Shown: positions 48,667 through 62,407 of the stretch, piece by piece
Layout: the number at the start of each line of letters is the position of its first letter
Position numbering within the stretch: position 1 is the first letter of the stretch
NCBI GenBank assembly: GCA_949358305.1
Contig: OX442319.1
Location: 2,542,001 to 2,606,000, forward strand
Direction of reading: 5' to 3'
Length of the DNA stretch: 64,000 bases
From: Strigamia acuminata
Lineage: Eukaryota; Arthropoda; Chilopoda; Geophilomorpha; Linotaeniidae
The notes under the pieces: generated by a model
The model's input: the letters and a program-made list of their open reading frames with translations, nothing else
The model's database searches: none
What the model was told of the DNA's origin: nothing
Made by a program: the position numbers and the translations under genes

Positions 48667-48897
48667 ATGAGGGAAAAACGAGAGAAAAACGAGAGAAAAA
48701 CGAGAGCAAAACGAGAGAAAAACGAGAGCAAAACGAGAGAAACACGAGAGAAAAACGAGAAGAAAACGAGAGGAAAACGAGAGAAAAACGAGAGAAAAAC
48801 GAGAGAAAAACGAGAGAAAAACGAGAGAAAAACGAGAGAAAAACGAGAGAAAAACGAGAGAAACACGAGAGAAACACGAGAGAAACACGAGAGAAAA
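48667..48897 (+). repeat. 11 bp minisatellite (ACGAGAGAAAA)n
   Basis: About 21 units of ACGAGAGAAAA with a few C/G variants. Because 11 is not a multiple of 3 and no frame contains a stop, all frames of the array stay open on both strands; the apparent proteins here are artefacts. Confidence 0.9.
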
Positions 48898-48899
48898 AT

Positions 48900-51800
48900 A
48901 GGATTGAAATTGGTGGAGTATGACGCGAAACAGGAATGTTGGAGAGCATTTATGACGTCACTTCATCCCAACAATGCCTCCTGTTCTCACAAGCTGGGCG
49001 CCATTTGCAATGCAAACCTTGATCTGTGGCTTTACATACTGCACACACGGTGTTTTTTTAAAAAATAATTACTTGGCCTTCTTTCGCCATCTCGATAAGC
49101 CCTCATCTTTCACTATAAGGCGCGGTTTAAGGTGTAGTTTAGTTGAAGAATTTGTGCACATCTTTTAAGTTCCCCGGAGAGACGACAGCAGCAAAGTTGA
49201 AGTGTGACATTAATAACGTGGCAAGGAGTGTGTGGATTTGACTCGAGTTTCAGTTCGCGGCGTGGATGCGAGTTGGCAACCAAATCCGAGTGAATTGCGT
49301 AGAGACTCACTCGCGAGTTGCCTTAATGAATTTATGCGTGGTCACGAGAAAATGTGACCATTCTCTCGTTTCCCCCTTAATTGGATCACGTGATCAACTT
49401 GACACGGCAATAAACAATTATTTAATTCTTAAGAATGATGTGCATTGCAGACCTGCGACTGCGATCAACATTAATTTCTTGATTTATTTTTTTAATTTTT
49501 CATTCTTAATTTTTTCCTTGGTTCACAAGTTAAAATTAGAATAAAGAAAGTGGGTAAAGAAATAGTTTTTGAAAAGTTTGAGCTGCATCTTCTGCCTGAT
49601 GATTTATGACGTCTGGGTCAGGAAATGTTTTGAATTTTATGCCATAAAACCACAACTGGGGCAAGATAAATTAAAAATTAAAAATTTCTTTATTTAATTT
49701 TTTTTATTAAAAATTTTTTATGACTTTCCAGGGGGGGTGCCCATGAATGGACTCAGAAGTAGTTTTATTAGAAAATTTGAATATGACTAATTTTAGTGAT
49801 ACACGAAAATGGATTAACGGAAAAAGAATTAAGAATCACTAGAACAAAAAGTAGATTTACATACTTGTAAAACATTGTAAATATAAAGGTAGATGGATTT
49901 TACAAGTTTGGAAATTAGATTTACAAACAATTGAAAATAAGCTTTTTCTCAGCATATTGATAATTAATTATGAATTAGATTACTCCAACTATCGTGCGAC
50001 TGCAAGACGATATTTTTAGATAGAGTACTTGTAGTGTTTTAATTACTAGGTTGTTTATGAAGGCGGTAATTCCTGAATGGTTCGCCTCATGAGCCATTAA
50101 TTTTTCTGTAATTGTAACACGTTGAGATGTGTTGTTTAGCGTTCAACTGCGCTTTCTCCGCAGTCCGCAGTTTCGTGGAAGATAAAGCGAATTCGTCTTT
50201 GCTAACTTCCAGCTGGCAGCACCAGCAATGTTGCATTTAAGGAGATATTGACCTTTTGCTTTTGCAGCTTCAACCCGGGTCTAGCATTTATTGCAGCTAC
50301 GTTGGTAATCCTCCAGCACTTCCTGGTTTATTCCGGTTTACTCGGGCTACATCTCTTCTTCCTTCCTTTGCCGTCAAAAAGGAAAAAAATTGTAAAATAT
50401 TTCCGTGCAATTTCATCAATGGAGTGTCTGTACTGCCCGAGCGCAGCGCCACCTGTAAAAGTTGTAATAAAATAATGCACTTATGCAAATGAGTCCAACT
50501 GGCATGCCTCGTCACTGACTTCAATCATCAAGAATCAAAACCATCATATTCGCAAGAAACACTTTAATCAAGATGCTATTTTTTGGAATAAATTCATTAC
50601 TCAGCAACCTGTTAGTTTTGAAGTTAAAATATATTTCCTGAGTTTATTTTCACCGTCGTAGTAATTTTTAGTGACTAATTTCGGTTTATTCTAGCATAAT
50701 CCCATTTTCGCAGCCACTTTCTGTTCCCCCCAAATACTCCAGTAACAGAAACAAGAGCCTGTTGTGTGCTGCCCGGCAGCTCAACATGTTTATCTTTACC
50801 ATCATCGTCATTCCCATGGTGATGACGATCCTATTTGATCAGTATTTGAGGCTTAGGTTTGGATTGGGTTTCAGTAAATGCAAGAGAAACAGAGCAGATG
50901 GCGAGCCAGTTAGAGAATAACTCCCCAATGTATCGCGCGTCAAATTCAAGCTAGAATTTGATCCGCACATCGCTAGCCTTCAACTACACTCAAAATCATC
51001 AAACTTTTTTTTTAAAGCCACGTCGAAATTGTTCAACTGCTAAAAGCATCAGCATTTTTCCTTCTCCCAATGCATTTAAAACGCCAGTTGTTTAGTCCAG
51101 TCCACTCGTTTAGCGTGTCCGCAGCTGCCAAGGGGGGGGGGGGGGCGGGTGGGATTTTATGGGGTGGCGCCACGACGCTTTTGATTGGTAACCTCCCTTC
51201 GGATAGGCATTGTCGTCCGGTCCTCTCGCGCACTAATTGCGCTCGCGAGTCCTCACCGGTCACTTCATCTCTTTAATCGTCGTCGCTTGCTTTGACTCGA
51301 GCTCCCTAAGGAAATTAAGACCCTGGTATTTTATAGCTCTCCCCAATCCTCCCACACACTTCTTCTTAAGACTTCAAGCTGTACTATACAACAAAAAACT
51401 CATGACGCACATGCACGTGCACCTTATCCCTCTCGCCCGCCCTCCCCACCCTCGCCGTTTTTTCACCGTGCGTTTAAGAATTCTTTTTCTCTTTTTATCA
51501 CAGCCGACTGGCTTTAATATTGTCTTTTATCTCCAATCCCACTAATGACAGGCCTCTTTTTCTTCTGCTACGTGTGAACGAATTGTATGAAAGGTACATG
51601 CAACACTCCATAGTTTGGAGGAAGTAATTTGGTCTTATGTTATGACTTATGACGTAAGTGAACTAATCAATAGAAGGAAATAGTGCGCTTAATTAAATTA
51701 GATGAATTCGCACTCTATGTACTGTACACTGGAATAAAATACGTCTTTTAATTGCTGAAAAGTTAATGTAAATTTGAACTTTCAGCTTTGTAAAGTCACA

Positions 51801-52350
51801 TTTACAAAGAGTGACATCAACATAGAATTTAGGCACGTATATACGCGCCGATGACAGCAACGAAGAAGCAAATGCGACGTATGTACGTGCGTAAATTCTA
51901 TGTTGATGTCACGTATCGCGTTTGAAAATTAAGTGTTGATTTCTAGTCAGTAGCAGCGAGCATTTATGTTGGGCCGTGACTTTGCTCGCTTTTACTCTTA
52001 ATGAATCCTAGATGTATTATTGCATTTGGTGTGCAAATAAAATTGAAGGCCAGGGTAAGGAGAAAGCGACCGAAAGGTAAGTGCGGGCCGGCGGATCTGC
52101 TAATGAACTCGGACGGAAAAAAAAGAGGTGACATGTTAGAAAAACTCCCCGTGCAGGTGCATTAAATGTATTTTTCTTTCTCACTATTGCAAGTGATGTC
52201 ACTACATCCAGGATGTGTAGCCATAAAATCTCTCGAGTGTTAGCTTGGAGATGTTTTCTCTACTAAGATGTTGACTTGGATGTGTGACGTAGTTGGTTGC
52301 GTGTACACCCTGTACAAGACGGTATGTACTCTGTATGAAAATAATAAATC
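48900..52350. other. Low-repeat intergenic or intronic DNA
   Basis: Contains a 14-G run at 51132-51145 and a 102 bp hairpin (51811-51912). No coding exon recognised. Confidence 0.45.
51811..51912. repeat. 102 bp hairpin
   Basis: Arms GTGACATCAACATAGAATTT and the inverse with ACGTGCGTAAATTC, joined by a GC-richer loop. Likely a small MITE; flanking TA not clear. Confidence 0.6.
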
Positions 52351-52364
52351 AATAAAAAATCGTT

Positions 52365-52580
52365 AAAAATTGATTTAAAAAATTGATTAAAAAAATTGAT
52401 TTAAAAAACTGATTTTAAAAATTGATTTAAAAAATGGATTTGAAATGGATTTAAAAAATGGATTTAAAAAATGGATTTAAAATGGATTTAAAAAATGGAT
52501 TTAAAATGGATTTAAAAAATGGATTTAAAATGGATTTAAAAAATTGATAAAAATTATTTTAAAAAATGTATAAAAAAAAT
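52365..52580. repeat. AT-rich array of GGATTTAAAA units
   Basis: Repeated (A)nTGGATTT or TTGATTT units of 11-16 bp. Confidence 0.7.
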
Positions 52581-53220
52581 TGATTTTTGCTGTTTGGATA
52601 ACCGGTCATTCGCTTAACCGGCGTTCGGATAATCTGCGTTCAACTGTGCTTCAATTTGATTAAGCAAACATAACTTACACTTAAAGTTTGCTTACGTAAT
52701 TAAATGAATAAAAATAAGAGATCCAACTGAACAATATTCACTTGGATGGAGTTGTGTTCACACCAAAATGTGATTCAAACAACCCAAACCGGGTTTTAGT
52801 AGCAACAGGTTTTAGAAACACCACACTACAATGGCTGCCAACATAAAAAGTAAGCAACAAGTTTTGCTCGCATTTTTTAATGAATTCATTATCAATAATA
52901 ATGAATTCGACCGGCAAATTGTAAATTTGCGTTCTTTATTGCAACGAAGACGTCGTTTACAGTCACAACAGTCAAATATTACCACTTTTCTATGTATTAC
53001 AGTTTATTATTTGAACGCACCTGTTGTTTGATGAGGGCCAGTAGAGCATTGACGCTGAAGGATGAATTAGATTTTCCTTCTTGTTTCATTTAAATTCCAC
53101 AATGCGAACAATAAAGCAAAACCATAAATGGATAATTCTGTTTCACTTCAGGATACGATGACAAGTGATTCCATTTATTTGAAGCAAGGAGTTGGATCAC
53201 TCATTGCCCTTAATTTATCT

Positions 53221-53720
53221 TTAACCAAAACTGTGCGATTTGTGCATTCTCTCTCGAACATTTCCTCCCGAATCGGGTCTAATCAGCGATAACCAAGTCC
53301 TTACGGTCCTACGAATGAATAAATGCACTGGAGTCCGATTTGTGACAGCACGAGGAGTGTTGCGATAAGGCAATAAAAACCAAATAATCTGGTGACTACT
53401 CGATGTGTTATCATTTCCATCACTCAGCATTCGCCCCAGAGAGTCCTTAAATGTACCAACAGCTCGCTCCGCCCGTGATGTGGTGGCACCAATGTTACCT
53501 AAAGCATAAAAAATGTTGCAAATTCCCACGAGGAAAACTGCGCTCCATTGTCAACTATCTACGAAAGAATACCGAAATCGGCGAGCTTCTATCGTAAAAC
53601 CTCGCTAGTTTGATCGACTGTCGTACATAATTAGATAATGATTCTTCTTTCATACGAAATCGATGACCACAATCATGATTTAAGAGGTGCCTCTGGTGGA
53701 TCAGGCTTGCACTGCTTACA
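53221..53720 (-). pseudogene. Degenerate Ty3/gypsy integrase
   Basis: Pieces of an integrase core in shifting frames: a CKQCKPDP / PLKSW zinc-finger end near 53690, VDNGAQFSSWEF near 53560, ERAVGTFKDSLGRM and YRNTPRAVTNRTPVHLF near 53330-53450. Several stops and frameshifts. A different lineage from the element at 13 kb. Confidence 0.8.
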
Positions 53721-54189
53721 CGCATGAGATTGTCTAGCAATTTTTACAATATCTGCTAGTTCAACTACCACCACAAGACACGGCGAAACTGCCATTCCCA
53801 GTACCATGAGCGTCGTATGGCCACACAGTGGTCAGCGTCTTGGTTGCAGATGCCATGCAGCAATGCAAGGCAAGCTTTGGGGAAAAACAAGACACTGACC
53901 CCTACACAACTAATAAAAGGCCATAAACCACTAAACAGTTTCTTGTGTCATTTTCTAGTAATAATTCGGTCTCTTTTGTATCTTGCCCAAAAATATCAAA
54001 TAAAAGACCAAGATTTAAACCTAAAACATGGCAGACCTTTTTACAAAAGCTTCTGCTTCTTCCACTCCAATAACAGAAGTGGAAATCCTTTATTGTTCAA
54101 TACCTGATCAACCATTGCTAGGGGAAATATGGAAGCTGCATGATACCTTGTATATTGTATTGCTAACAATACAATGTAATTTCCTAATG

Positions 54190-54298
54190 TGCTCAAACCT
54201 GCACAATTTCTTGTGGTGCAAATACACCACAGTCTCGTAGAGAAATCCTTTAAAAATGTACAGTAATAATTTAACAGTTCAAGTAATGATCTCAATTC
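54190..54298 (-). pseudogene. Degenerate gypsy reverse transcriptase end
   Basis: LRSLLELLNYYCTFLKDFS matches the LRxFLGxxNYYxxFIPxxS segment at the end of gypsy reverse transcriptase. Same strand and order as the integrase relic at 53221-53720, with RNase H mostly deleted between them. Confidence 0.65.
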
Positions 54299-54299
54299 G

Positions 54300-57200
54300 G
54301 AGCTATTCTTTACTATTCTTACTATAAAACTGGTATCTTCACCTCAAACCACTTGTAATCCCAAAGTTCTGTCTTTTCAAGAACAGCTGTACGCCTATAA
54401 TCGTGGCTGCTACTTTATTATAGTGTCTCGGGTTTCGAGATTACGTGAGATTATGTGTTATTCACAATACTCACTAGGTGTCACTAGACCAGAGAAACAA
54501 CCAAAACCAAACATCCTTAATTCTAAGATAGGGTACCGTACTTCTAATATAATTTGTTACCAACCAACTAACATGCACAGACACAACAATAAAAACAGAA
54601 GAACAAAAAGCACGGCACAAAAGCACTTAGTGGTCCACTTGCAACCAATAATAGCGAGTCACCTCCACCCAAAGCAAGAGGATCAACCGCAACAAACGCA
54701 CCAATTCCCAAACGCAAAAACCTAACTCCAAGGCACAGCCAGAGAGGTTGTGCAGAAGGGTCAAGTAAGTTGTGTGGCTGGTGTCTGCTGGTCTGTTGTG
54801 TTCTTCCTTGGTAAGAGTGCTGATCTGTTTACTTGTTTTTCGGAACACATTGTACACCACATATTTTTCCATTTGCTACCGTATTTGATTAGTTTCCAAC
54901 AATTTCTTTGCGAATGCAATTTTTCTTTCTGAATTCAGCCGCCTCCATTACCTTGATACTGTGACCTTTTTGCCGAGTTGGTGGCGTGCTGTAATGAGGG
55001 CAAGCTTGCCATTTGGCACCCGAGTGTAGATATTGAAATGCTCGGCAACTCGGGCAAGTGTATCGAATGTAGGAGACGGACGAGAAAGTGAGCGATTTAG
55101 GGCAGTAGAAATGACATTGCTACTCCCCTTTAGTCCCTTCTTTCCGAAATGAAATTCCTGATTCCATGTTTCATGCGATGGCAATATGACGAGGTTGGTT
55201 CCCGTTCGTTCCGTCGAAGACGAAGACCCGCAAGCCAAAGCAAAACATCATAAGAGCAGAGAAACGTTTGTACTTCATCGTTCGCTCATTTAAACAGCAA
55301 ATGGTTTTATATTGCTTTGCTGAGTTTTATGCGCGCTTTTAGAGGAAAGAGACAAAGCAGGAAAAAAGGAGAAAATGATATGGCATTTGCATACTTTTAT
55401 TTTCTAACCACTTCCCTGGAGCCAATTCCCGGCTCAAATTGACGTGTAGTGCGCATGCGAGCCGGCTTTAGCTTCTTACACGCCTCTTATTTTTGGCGAA
55501 TTTAAATATGAGATTTATGCACCAGCGCCAGCCAGTGCATGGCCGCAGGAAGGTTATTGCGGCTACTGGAAGGAGACGCGATTGGAAATGCAAACAAAAA
55601 TGTGTCCAATTTTCGCACGTGAGCATATATATCCATTAAAGTTGCACGATAATGCATTTTGCGCTACTGCTGCATATCGCACGTTGATGCTGTCTATTCG
55701 CTTGTTTATCTATTCCATGCCTGCTCCTCCGCGCATGTCAATTGAGCGCGGCGCACGTGATTCGACTGTACCTTATAAAGAGAGAGAGAGAACTCGGAGG
55801 TACGCTATTGCCCGTAGAAATGCGAGGAAAGGAGACACGTGCGAGGGTATTAGAGGGCCCAATATTTCTTTGGGCTCAAGCGGGGGAAAGAACAGATGAA
55901 AAAGAGAAAGGCGGGTGGTTTCTTTAATGTGCTTTTGATGAGGACCCATAATCTGCTTGAAGAAGTTGAAGACTAAGACTTACTTCGCTTTCTGATTAAG
56001 CAACTTAGGTTCTGACAGGTGTGTAATAAAAATAAAAATAAAATTAAACCTCGCTGAATTCATTTCGAATTAATGTGGTAATTAATGGGTTGGTTTCTCG
56101 GCGGGTTTTTAAATTTTTATGATTTGGAGAGATTTATTATTGATTTTTTTTTTTTGGTTGTTATTTCAGAAGACGTGCAGATCGATTACAGTTGGCAGCG
56201 TGAAATATTTCAAAGGTATATCGGTATCGGTAGATATTTAGTTAACGATGTAGGTGTTGGCGATTTTGTAAAATCTAATTTCAGTGGTTTGACGCTTTCA
56301 AACTGTAAAGTTATACATTCTGACACTAGATAACGCGCGCCTCCAAAATCAGAGCCAACCATGAACTCTTTCTACACAAAACCAAGACTCCGTTACAACT
56401 TAACGCCAATAAATAAAAACAAGAAAGTGGACATTAAATACTAACCAAATAATTCGTAAATCAGAATAATATAGAAAGCCGAGAAAAATTGCATCAAAGT
56501 ATAAAGAAGAACGGGAGAAGATTACTTATTTCACAACCTAAAGGTGATCCAAGAAAGAATTTTCTCTTCCAAAGGACCAAAACAGTTAAATATTAATGTA
56601 TTTCCTATTTGGTGTCGAAAACGTATTTGCAAAGTCGAAAATAGAAACCACTAGAGGCATTTCTGCGAAAAGCAAACGAAACCAAAGCCAAAGCCCATAA
56701 AAAAGAAAATGGGTTCTTTCCTTTAGCACAGACTTGCAAGTACGTCGAATATTCAGCAGTGAAGCCAAAAGCAGAGCAACTAGCCCCGTTCTATTCGTTC
56801 ACTCTGCGGTTTAGTAAAGCGAGAGTCTGCGCTCATTTAATTCCAGTATTAATAAGTTTGCACGCATCAAGCGCTCACTCGCTGCTGCTCCCTGTGGTCG
56901 TCTTGTTGGCCTCTCTCTCTCTCTCTCTCTTTTGGCCGCCTCGAGTGAAGCAAAAGGTGGGTGGGCGACGGGCAAACACAAGAGCGCATGCGTGCAAATG
57001 CTCGTCTCTGCTGCATCATTTGGCATGGCTCCAAGTTGGCCCGCAGTTGTTGGCTGATGGGTGATGGCAGTCTAGCAAAATGGAGGCTAATGGGTGGAAA
57101 ACATAAAAAAAAGTGCTAAATGCTCGCAGATATTCTCTCGAGATTTGTGTATTGTGCATTTTGGGTGTTTTGTTTTCGGCGCTTTTTGGCGCGAGGTGGA

Positions 57201-60200
57201 CGCGAATGGGCCATAATCGCGCGCCATAGAGCGAGTTTCCCTCGAATAGCTCTGAACAGGTAGATGGGGTCGATAGAAAGGCGCCCCTCTACGCCTCACT
57301 TAACTGTTGGAGATTTGCCCAAAAGCCCCTGGTTCGAGGCGTCACCGAGACTGCGTCAAACATGAATCCATTCAATAATTTTGAAAAGCAACCCCCGAAA
57401 TTGGCATTGGGCTCGCCTGCGCAACAACTGAATTGAGTTTGGATAAAAAGAGAAGAAGGCGAAATTGGCATATTTCCCATTCGTTTTAAGTCGCAGACAG
57501 CGCGTTTATTGTGGCGCTTGGCGCTTGCGCACTAATGGCGAACGTGGCAGCTCTTTATGTTCTTCTTAGCCACATTGCAGCCATTGCGTGTGTCCTCAAG
57601 GGAAGGCTTAGTGTCCCTTATCGAAGTAAAACATGTGGGCAGCGACGGGTCAATTTCCTCGTAAGCGCATGCGCACATGTGGTTTGATTATTTCTCATCT
57701 ATGTCCTCTGTTGAAGAGAGCTTCCACGAGGGGGTCAAATCGTGCGAAGGTCCTGCGTCCACTTTCCAAGCGTTCTATCGATTAGACTTCTTGTTTTTAT
57801 CACCATCAAATGAAATGTATCGAAATTCGCGCTTTCAATTCGAAAAGAATTTATTATTTCTTTATTCTTTATATTGTCACGCTCCTCACTATTGAAAATT
57901 TCAAAAATTTTGCGCATATTTTGCTCAATTTTGATTGAAAATTGCTTTAATTTCTTCAAATGATTTTATTTTTATAATATATCGTAATGTGATATTTTTA
58001 GTTGTCTTTTTTTCATCATTATTTTTTGTTGTTGCTCGTTTAGCGAAATGCGTGCAGTGGGTAAATCTGGTGCCCTAATGGCGATTTTGTCATAGAAACA
58101 GATTTGGTTTTTATTTCCTCGTGTCACCTTTATTTCCTCGTACAGACATAATGGTGGTATTGACGTGATTTTAATTGAGCAAATGGTTTCAAGAAACTCG
58201 ATTGTGGTTGCTGGTGGGAGGGATTCCTTGCGAATAATTTATCATTTTCGCCTTCCATTCAACGCAACAAATGTTTTCTTCAACGATTCAACTTTTTTCG
58301 CCTTTTATTTCTGCACTCTTATACAATTTGTCCTAACAAACCCTCGAATTACACGGTGTGAAGATTCGAAAAGCGCACATTTAGACCAATTAATGGTGCG
58401 AGCGAGTCTCATTGACACGTCTTTCTCTTCCAACGATGAATCGGGGCGAGAGAGGGATCGAAAAAACACTGGTTTCGAGCAAACCCGACGTGACGCTTCT
58501 GCCCATAAATATTCCTCATTTCAGTGCACGAACATGCTCAACTTGCCTCTGCCCGATATCCTTCTCTCCGTAATAACACGTTGGAGTTTTCATACGCGTT
58601 TTCTGTGCCCACGACTCTTTTTGCACCTGCGGCGCAAAATTTAATAATAATAATACAAAAAAAAATAAAAAACACAAAAAAAAAGTTTGTAAATTGATAA
58701 ATAATAAACCTAAAGGTGATAAATTATTTTAAATATGGGTTTAAACTGTATTTTTGGACGCGAGCCAGGATCAATTGTCGTGAACAGGAGGAAGAAAAAC
58801 TCATTTAATTGATAATAATCTATCGGTATATTTTTGAATATCGACAAGATAAGAAGGATCGTGTAGTTTTTTTTAGCTCGTAATGTACAGGTGTGTCAGG
58901 CCACCTGCCTATAATTAATACACAATCACGCCTTTAATGCGTAATATTATCTATTTCCTGCCAACAAATGCATGTCGCCGTCTATGGTTTCTCTTTCCTC
59001 CAATTCCATACTTTCCCCGGTTCCTTAACGATTCGTGTCAAGGGAATCGCGTTTGGCGTTGTCTTAGATAATAAATGGTGTGTACAGTATTGATGTCTCT
59101 ACCTTTTTCTTTTCTTCAATCGTCACGTGGCTAGGGGGATTACTCTACTCATTTTCCTTCCTCGTTTTTATTTATGCGCGCAGTATAAAGTTCGGTGCTT
59201 ATTGAATGCCAAGGTCCCTCTCCGCTCACTCTTTCTTTTTCATTTACTCGTCCGAAAGCGAAGGAAATATCTAGATCTACCGGTACCTTTAATTCTTGAG
59301 TAAAAATGGCAGACATTTAGCTTTTATTATATCGGTACTTCTCTCTGTGGGTTCTTCTTGGTTAATGAAAACCAAGTCAAAATAATTTGAAGTCTCTTGG
59401 GCGCAAAATGTTTTCAGCACCTTTTACTAGCTAGGCAAAACAGCAACTGTACAAATGCAATATTTCAATAACGATAACGATAACGATAACGATAAATCTG
59501 ACGCACGTAACGCAACTAAAAATACGCACATTTCAAATAACGCAAATTCAACACTAAGATACTGTGACTAACAAATATTATATAAAATATCATAAATGAT
59601 AAACGCAAATCTCACGTATCTGTATGAAAATCGAAAATGGCGGCAGTCAATTTGGACGTTTTGCGAGCATCGTATAAAGACGATCAATCGCTGGTTATTC
59701 GTCGCAGCTGAGCGCCATTTTTTTTTTAGCTTGCTGGTGTTGAGTTTTATACGAGGTGCAGTCGTGTGAGAATAACGGTTGGCCGTGTTTTTATTTAGTC
59801 GTGACATATAATTTATTCTTCTACTGGCCGCTAATTTCCGCCTGCAGTTTCCCGACGCCCGTTATTGTCACGTAAATCTCCATAAAGACTACAACCATAA
59901 AAGAAACCCCAAACAAGCCAACAGTGTCTCGTCATACGTCAGTCACACCTAAAATAGAATTAAAAAGCCAGTGCCAGCAAAACACTTTTTTTTCTCATGG
60001 TTAAAAAATGTAAAAGTTACCGTAAGACGCCACCAGGTGGACAAGAGCTGTGTTTACCATTCGTGTCATCAAAAGTGTTGAGTCGTAACCGCATTTGCAA
60101 GTAGCTGTAGGGGTCGTTGGTTTGTTGTTGGGAATCGAATTTGCAATTTTTTGATTCAATTTGCCACTTTTATCTCTTTGTGGAGCAATTAACTAAGCAC

Positions 60201-61080
60201 AACATGTCTGACGTCAAAGTTTGGCGCGGTATAACAAAGTTTTTCCAAGTCATCTCTGTTTAGTTTTCCCATGTGGCGAGGGCCACGTTGAATGTTGATG
60301 AGCAGCACGAGAGAAACTGAAGCCTTTGATGATGTAATAGTTTCGCGAGTGAGTGAGCGAGGGCTGCACCCGGTTATGTGATAAGCGCCAGCGCCCAGAA
60401 ATGATTTACACTCAATTTGCATTTATCGATGACTCTGCATACCGAACTGCTGTTGCATCGCTCCAGATAGACTAGAGGTGCGAATAAGAGACGAGGAGGA
60501 CTTTGGCGAAACGAAACGAAACGACCGAGATTGTTATTGGAAAAATAAGAAAAAAATTGCATTCAAACACGTTTTGATCATGTTGTGTGCTTCAAATATC
60601 ATTTTTTCCTTCACCTCTTCTCCGCTCCTCCCATCTTCCACTCTACACTTCAGCAGAAGTATTCGGTTTATTATTCAACCGATAATTTTCCCTACACGTG
60701 TTACTTTCGATTTTTAATTAAGAATACGATACAATAACAGTGTGCTTGATAAACAGGTAATTGGATACGATAACGTCAAGTGATTCTTAAATTTCGCACG
60801 AGGAAGGAAATAATTTGAGTTTGTAATTGGTGAAGAAAAAAGTAATTAAAAAATAAGCATTTGTTTCATCATTATTTCATTAGCATCGGAATTAAATTAA
60901 CGGTCAGATTTTTTAAAGGTCGCGTGCTATTTCTGAGGAATTGTAGAAAACTCGTGAATAATTGACTGCATTGCAGCTGTAATTACGAAAATATACGAAA
61001 AGGGGCAAAAATATGTAAAGTTTGAAGGAAATGTTAAATTCTTTCTTATATTTTAAAGGGATTTATTCAATTGATTTTGT
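54300..61080. other. Low-repeat intergenic or intronic DNA
   Basis: No recognised coding domain. A 96-codon minus-strand frame (54948-55238) ends at a good donor (TCAAG|GTAATGG) but resembles nothing I know. A six-base (AACGAT)n array lies at 59467-59494. CpG-containing words and TTTATTGTGGCGC-like sequence near 57510 could be conserved non-coding DNA, which I cannot test. Confidence 0.4.
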
Positions 61081-61087
61081 GTTGCAG

Positions 61088-61174
61088 ATCCCTGTTGCTC
61101 CTGGAAACATGGGTATGCCTGATGAACCGATTTCACTCTGGATGGATGATGGACTTAGAAGAGTAGGCGTTTAG
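61088..61174 (+). CDS. Candidate terminal coding exon
   Basis: A textbook acceptor (TTGATTTTGTGTTGCAG) is followed by 28 open codons (IPVAPGNMGMPDEP...WMDD...) and TAG. Composition is protein-like and unlike the AT-rich flank. No family recognised and no upstream exon identified, so this rests on splice signal and reading frame only. It could be the last exon of a plus-strand gene whose long intron fills part of the region to its left. Confidence 0.35.
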   Translation: MPVAPGNMGMPDEPISLWMDDGLRRVGV

Positions 61175-61179
61175 GCCTA

Positions 61180-62400
61180 AGTCGCATGAATAATGGATGC
61201 AATCGAGAAGAGCGCGCTCTCGCGTCCGTATGTGAGCATTGGCTGCGAGTGCTGTATAGTAGATGGCCGCGTGCCCCTTATCACTCCGAAGGGGTGGTGG
61301 GAAGTGGGAAGGAAAGGAAGGGAAGGGAGGTTGCTGGCGTTGCAGATAAGCCCCTACCCATCCTGCTTTTCACCTTCAGCTACATATCAACAGGCAGGAT
61401 GAAACGTGTCGATAAACTTGTAAATATCTGGCCCTTGCGACACGTTTTGCTGTCCCACACGATATGGCGCACGTTCGAGGGGGGCGGAAAAGGGTCCAGT
61501 ATTACTCCTAATCTAACTTGAACTCTTTCGTCAATATCGGGTTTCTTCCCGAACTCGAAACACCAATAAACTATAAAAAAGGAAAAAGGGAGTAGAATAA
61601 ACAGTAAAAAAGGAGAAATTTGACCAACATTCAAATAATCCGAGTCTTCTTTGGTCAGAATTTTGGTGTGAAAATTGGTACATAACGTGTCTGCTATCTG
61701 ATTGTATTTTCCTAGACGATATTCTATCTTGAACAGTCCACATCAGAGTCGAACTGCCCATCTTCCAAAAAGGGTGTGAAATTGTCGTGCCATTGCACAG
61801 TTAAATTTACTTTGCCAATTGGTTTGTGAGATATTCCGGCAGCAGCAATTTTAATCTTCGCACGGGAAAAGACAAAAATATTTTTGTCCACGATTGTACA
61901 GTGCCTCTAACCACTATTGATTAGAGTAGTCGTCTGATCCTCTGGTATACTAGGGCACTTCCCAGGTTTAGACAGAACCAGTAAAAGAACACGCACTTGT
62001 CAGACCAAACAGATTCTTGGAAACTCCTTTTTTGATTATTATTTTAGTTGTATAGCCTGATGTCCTTGAATAAGGAGTTCATTTGCATCAAACAGCAAGG
62101 ATGCAACACATTATAAGAAACTACTAGCTGAGTGCTTGTTGCTTTGCAACACAGTACAGCATAGAACCAGTAATTCTTTACACAACATTCTAATCCTAAC
62201 TATAAATTACAAAAGAAGCGTGATTGTGTGAGATTGCCTATCAAGCGTAATTGGACGTTGTAGTGACCCCAAAGTGTCACTTTAATTAAGTTAATTTTAT
62301 ATTTAATAAAATGATGATTCGTTTAAAGAGCAGTAGATAATTGTTTTATCGCTTTTTTTTACACTATTAGCTAATCCTACAGGCTATTAGGAAAATGCCA
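61180..62400. other. Intergenic, no gene seen
   Basis: Short frames only. Confidence 0.45.
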
Positions 62401-62407
62401 TTACTAA

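Noticed and set aside
48577-49068. 163-codon open frame rich in Lys, Arg and Glu
   Set aside because: It is created by the stop-free 11 bp array; no domain and similar frames open in other registers.
54948-55238. 96-codon minus-strand frame ending at a good splice donor
   Set aside because: No recognisable family, no ATG, no acceptor or partner exon; kept only as a remark in the region entry.
56171-56216. Short exon-like interval with TTTCAG acceptor and GTATAT donor
   Set aside because: Only 46 bases, no family match in any frame; such pairs arise often by chance.
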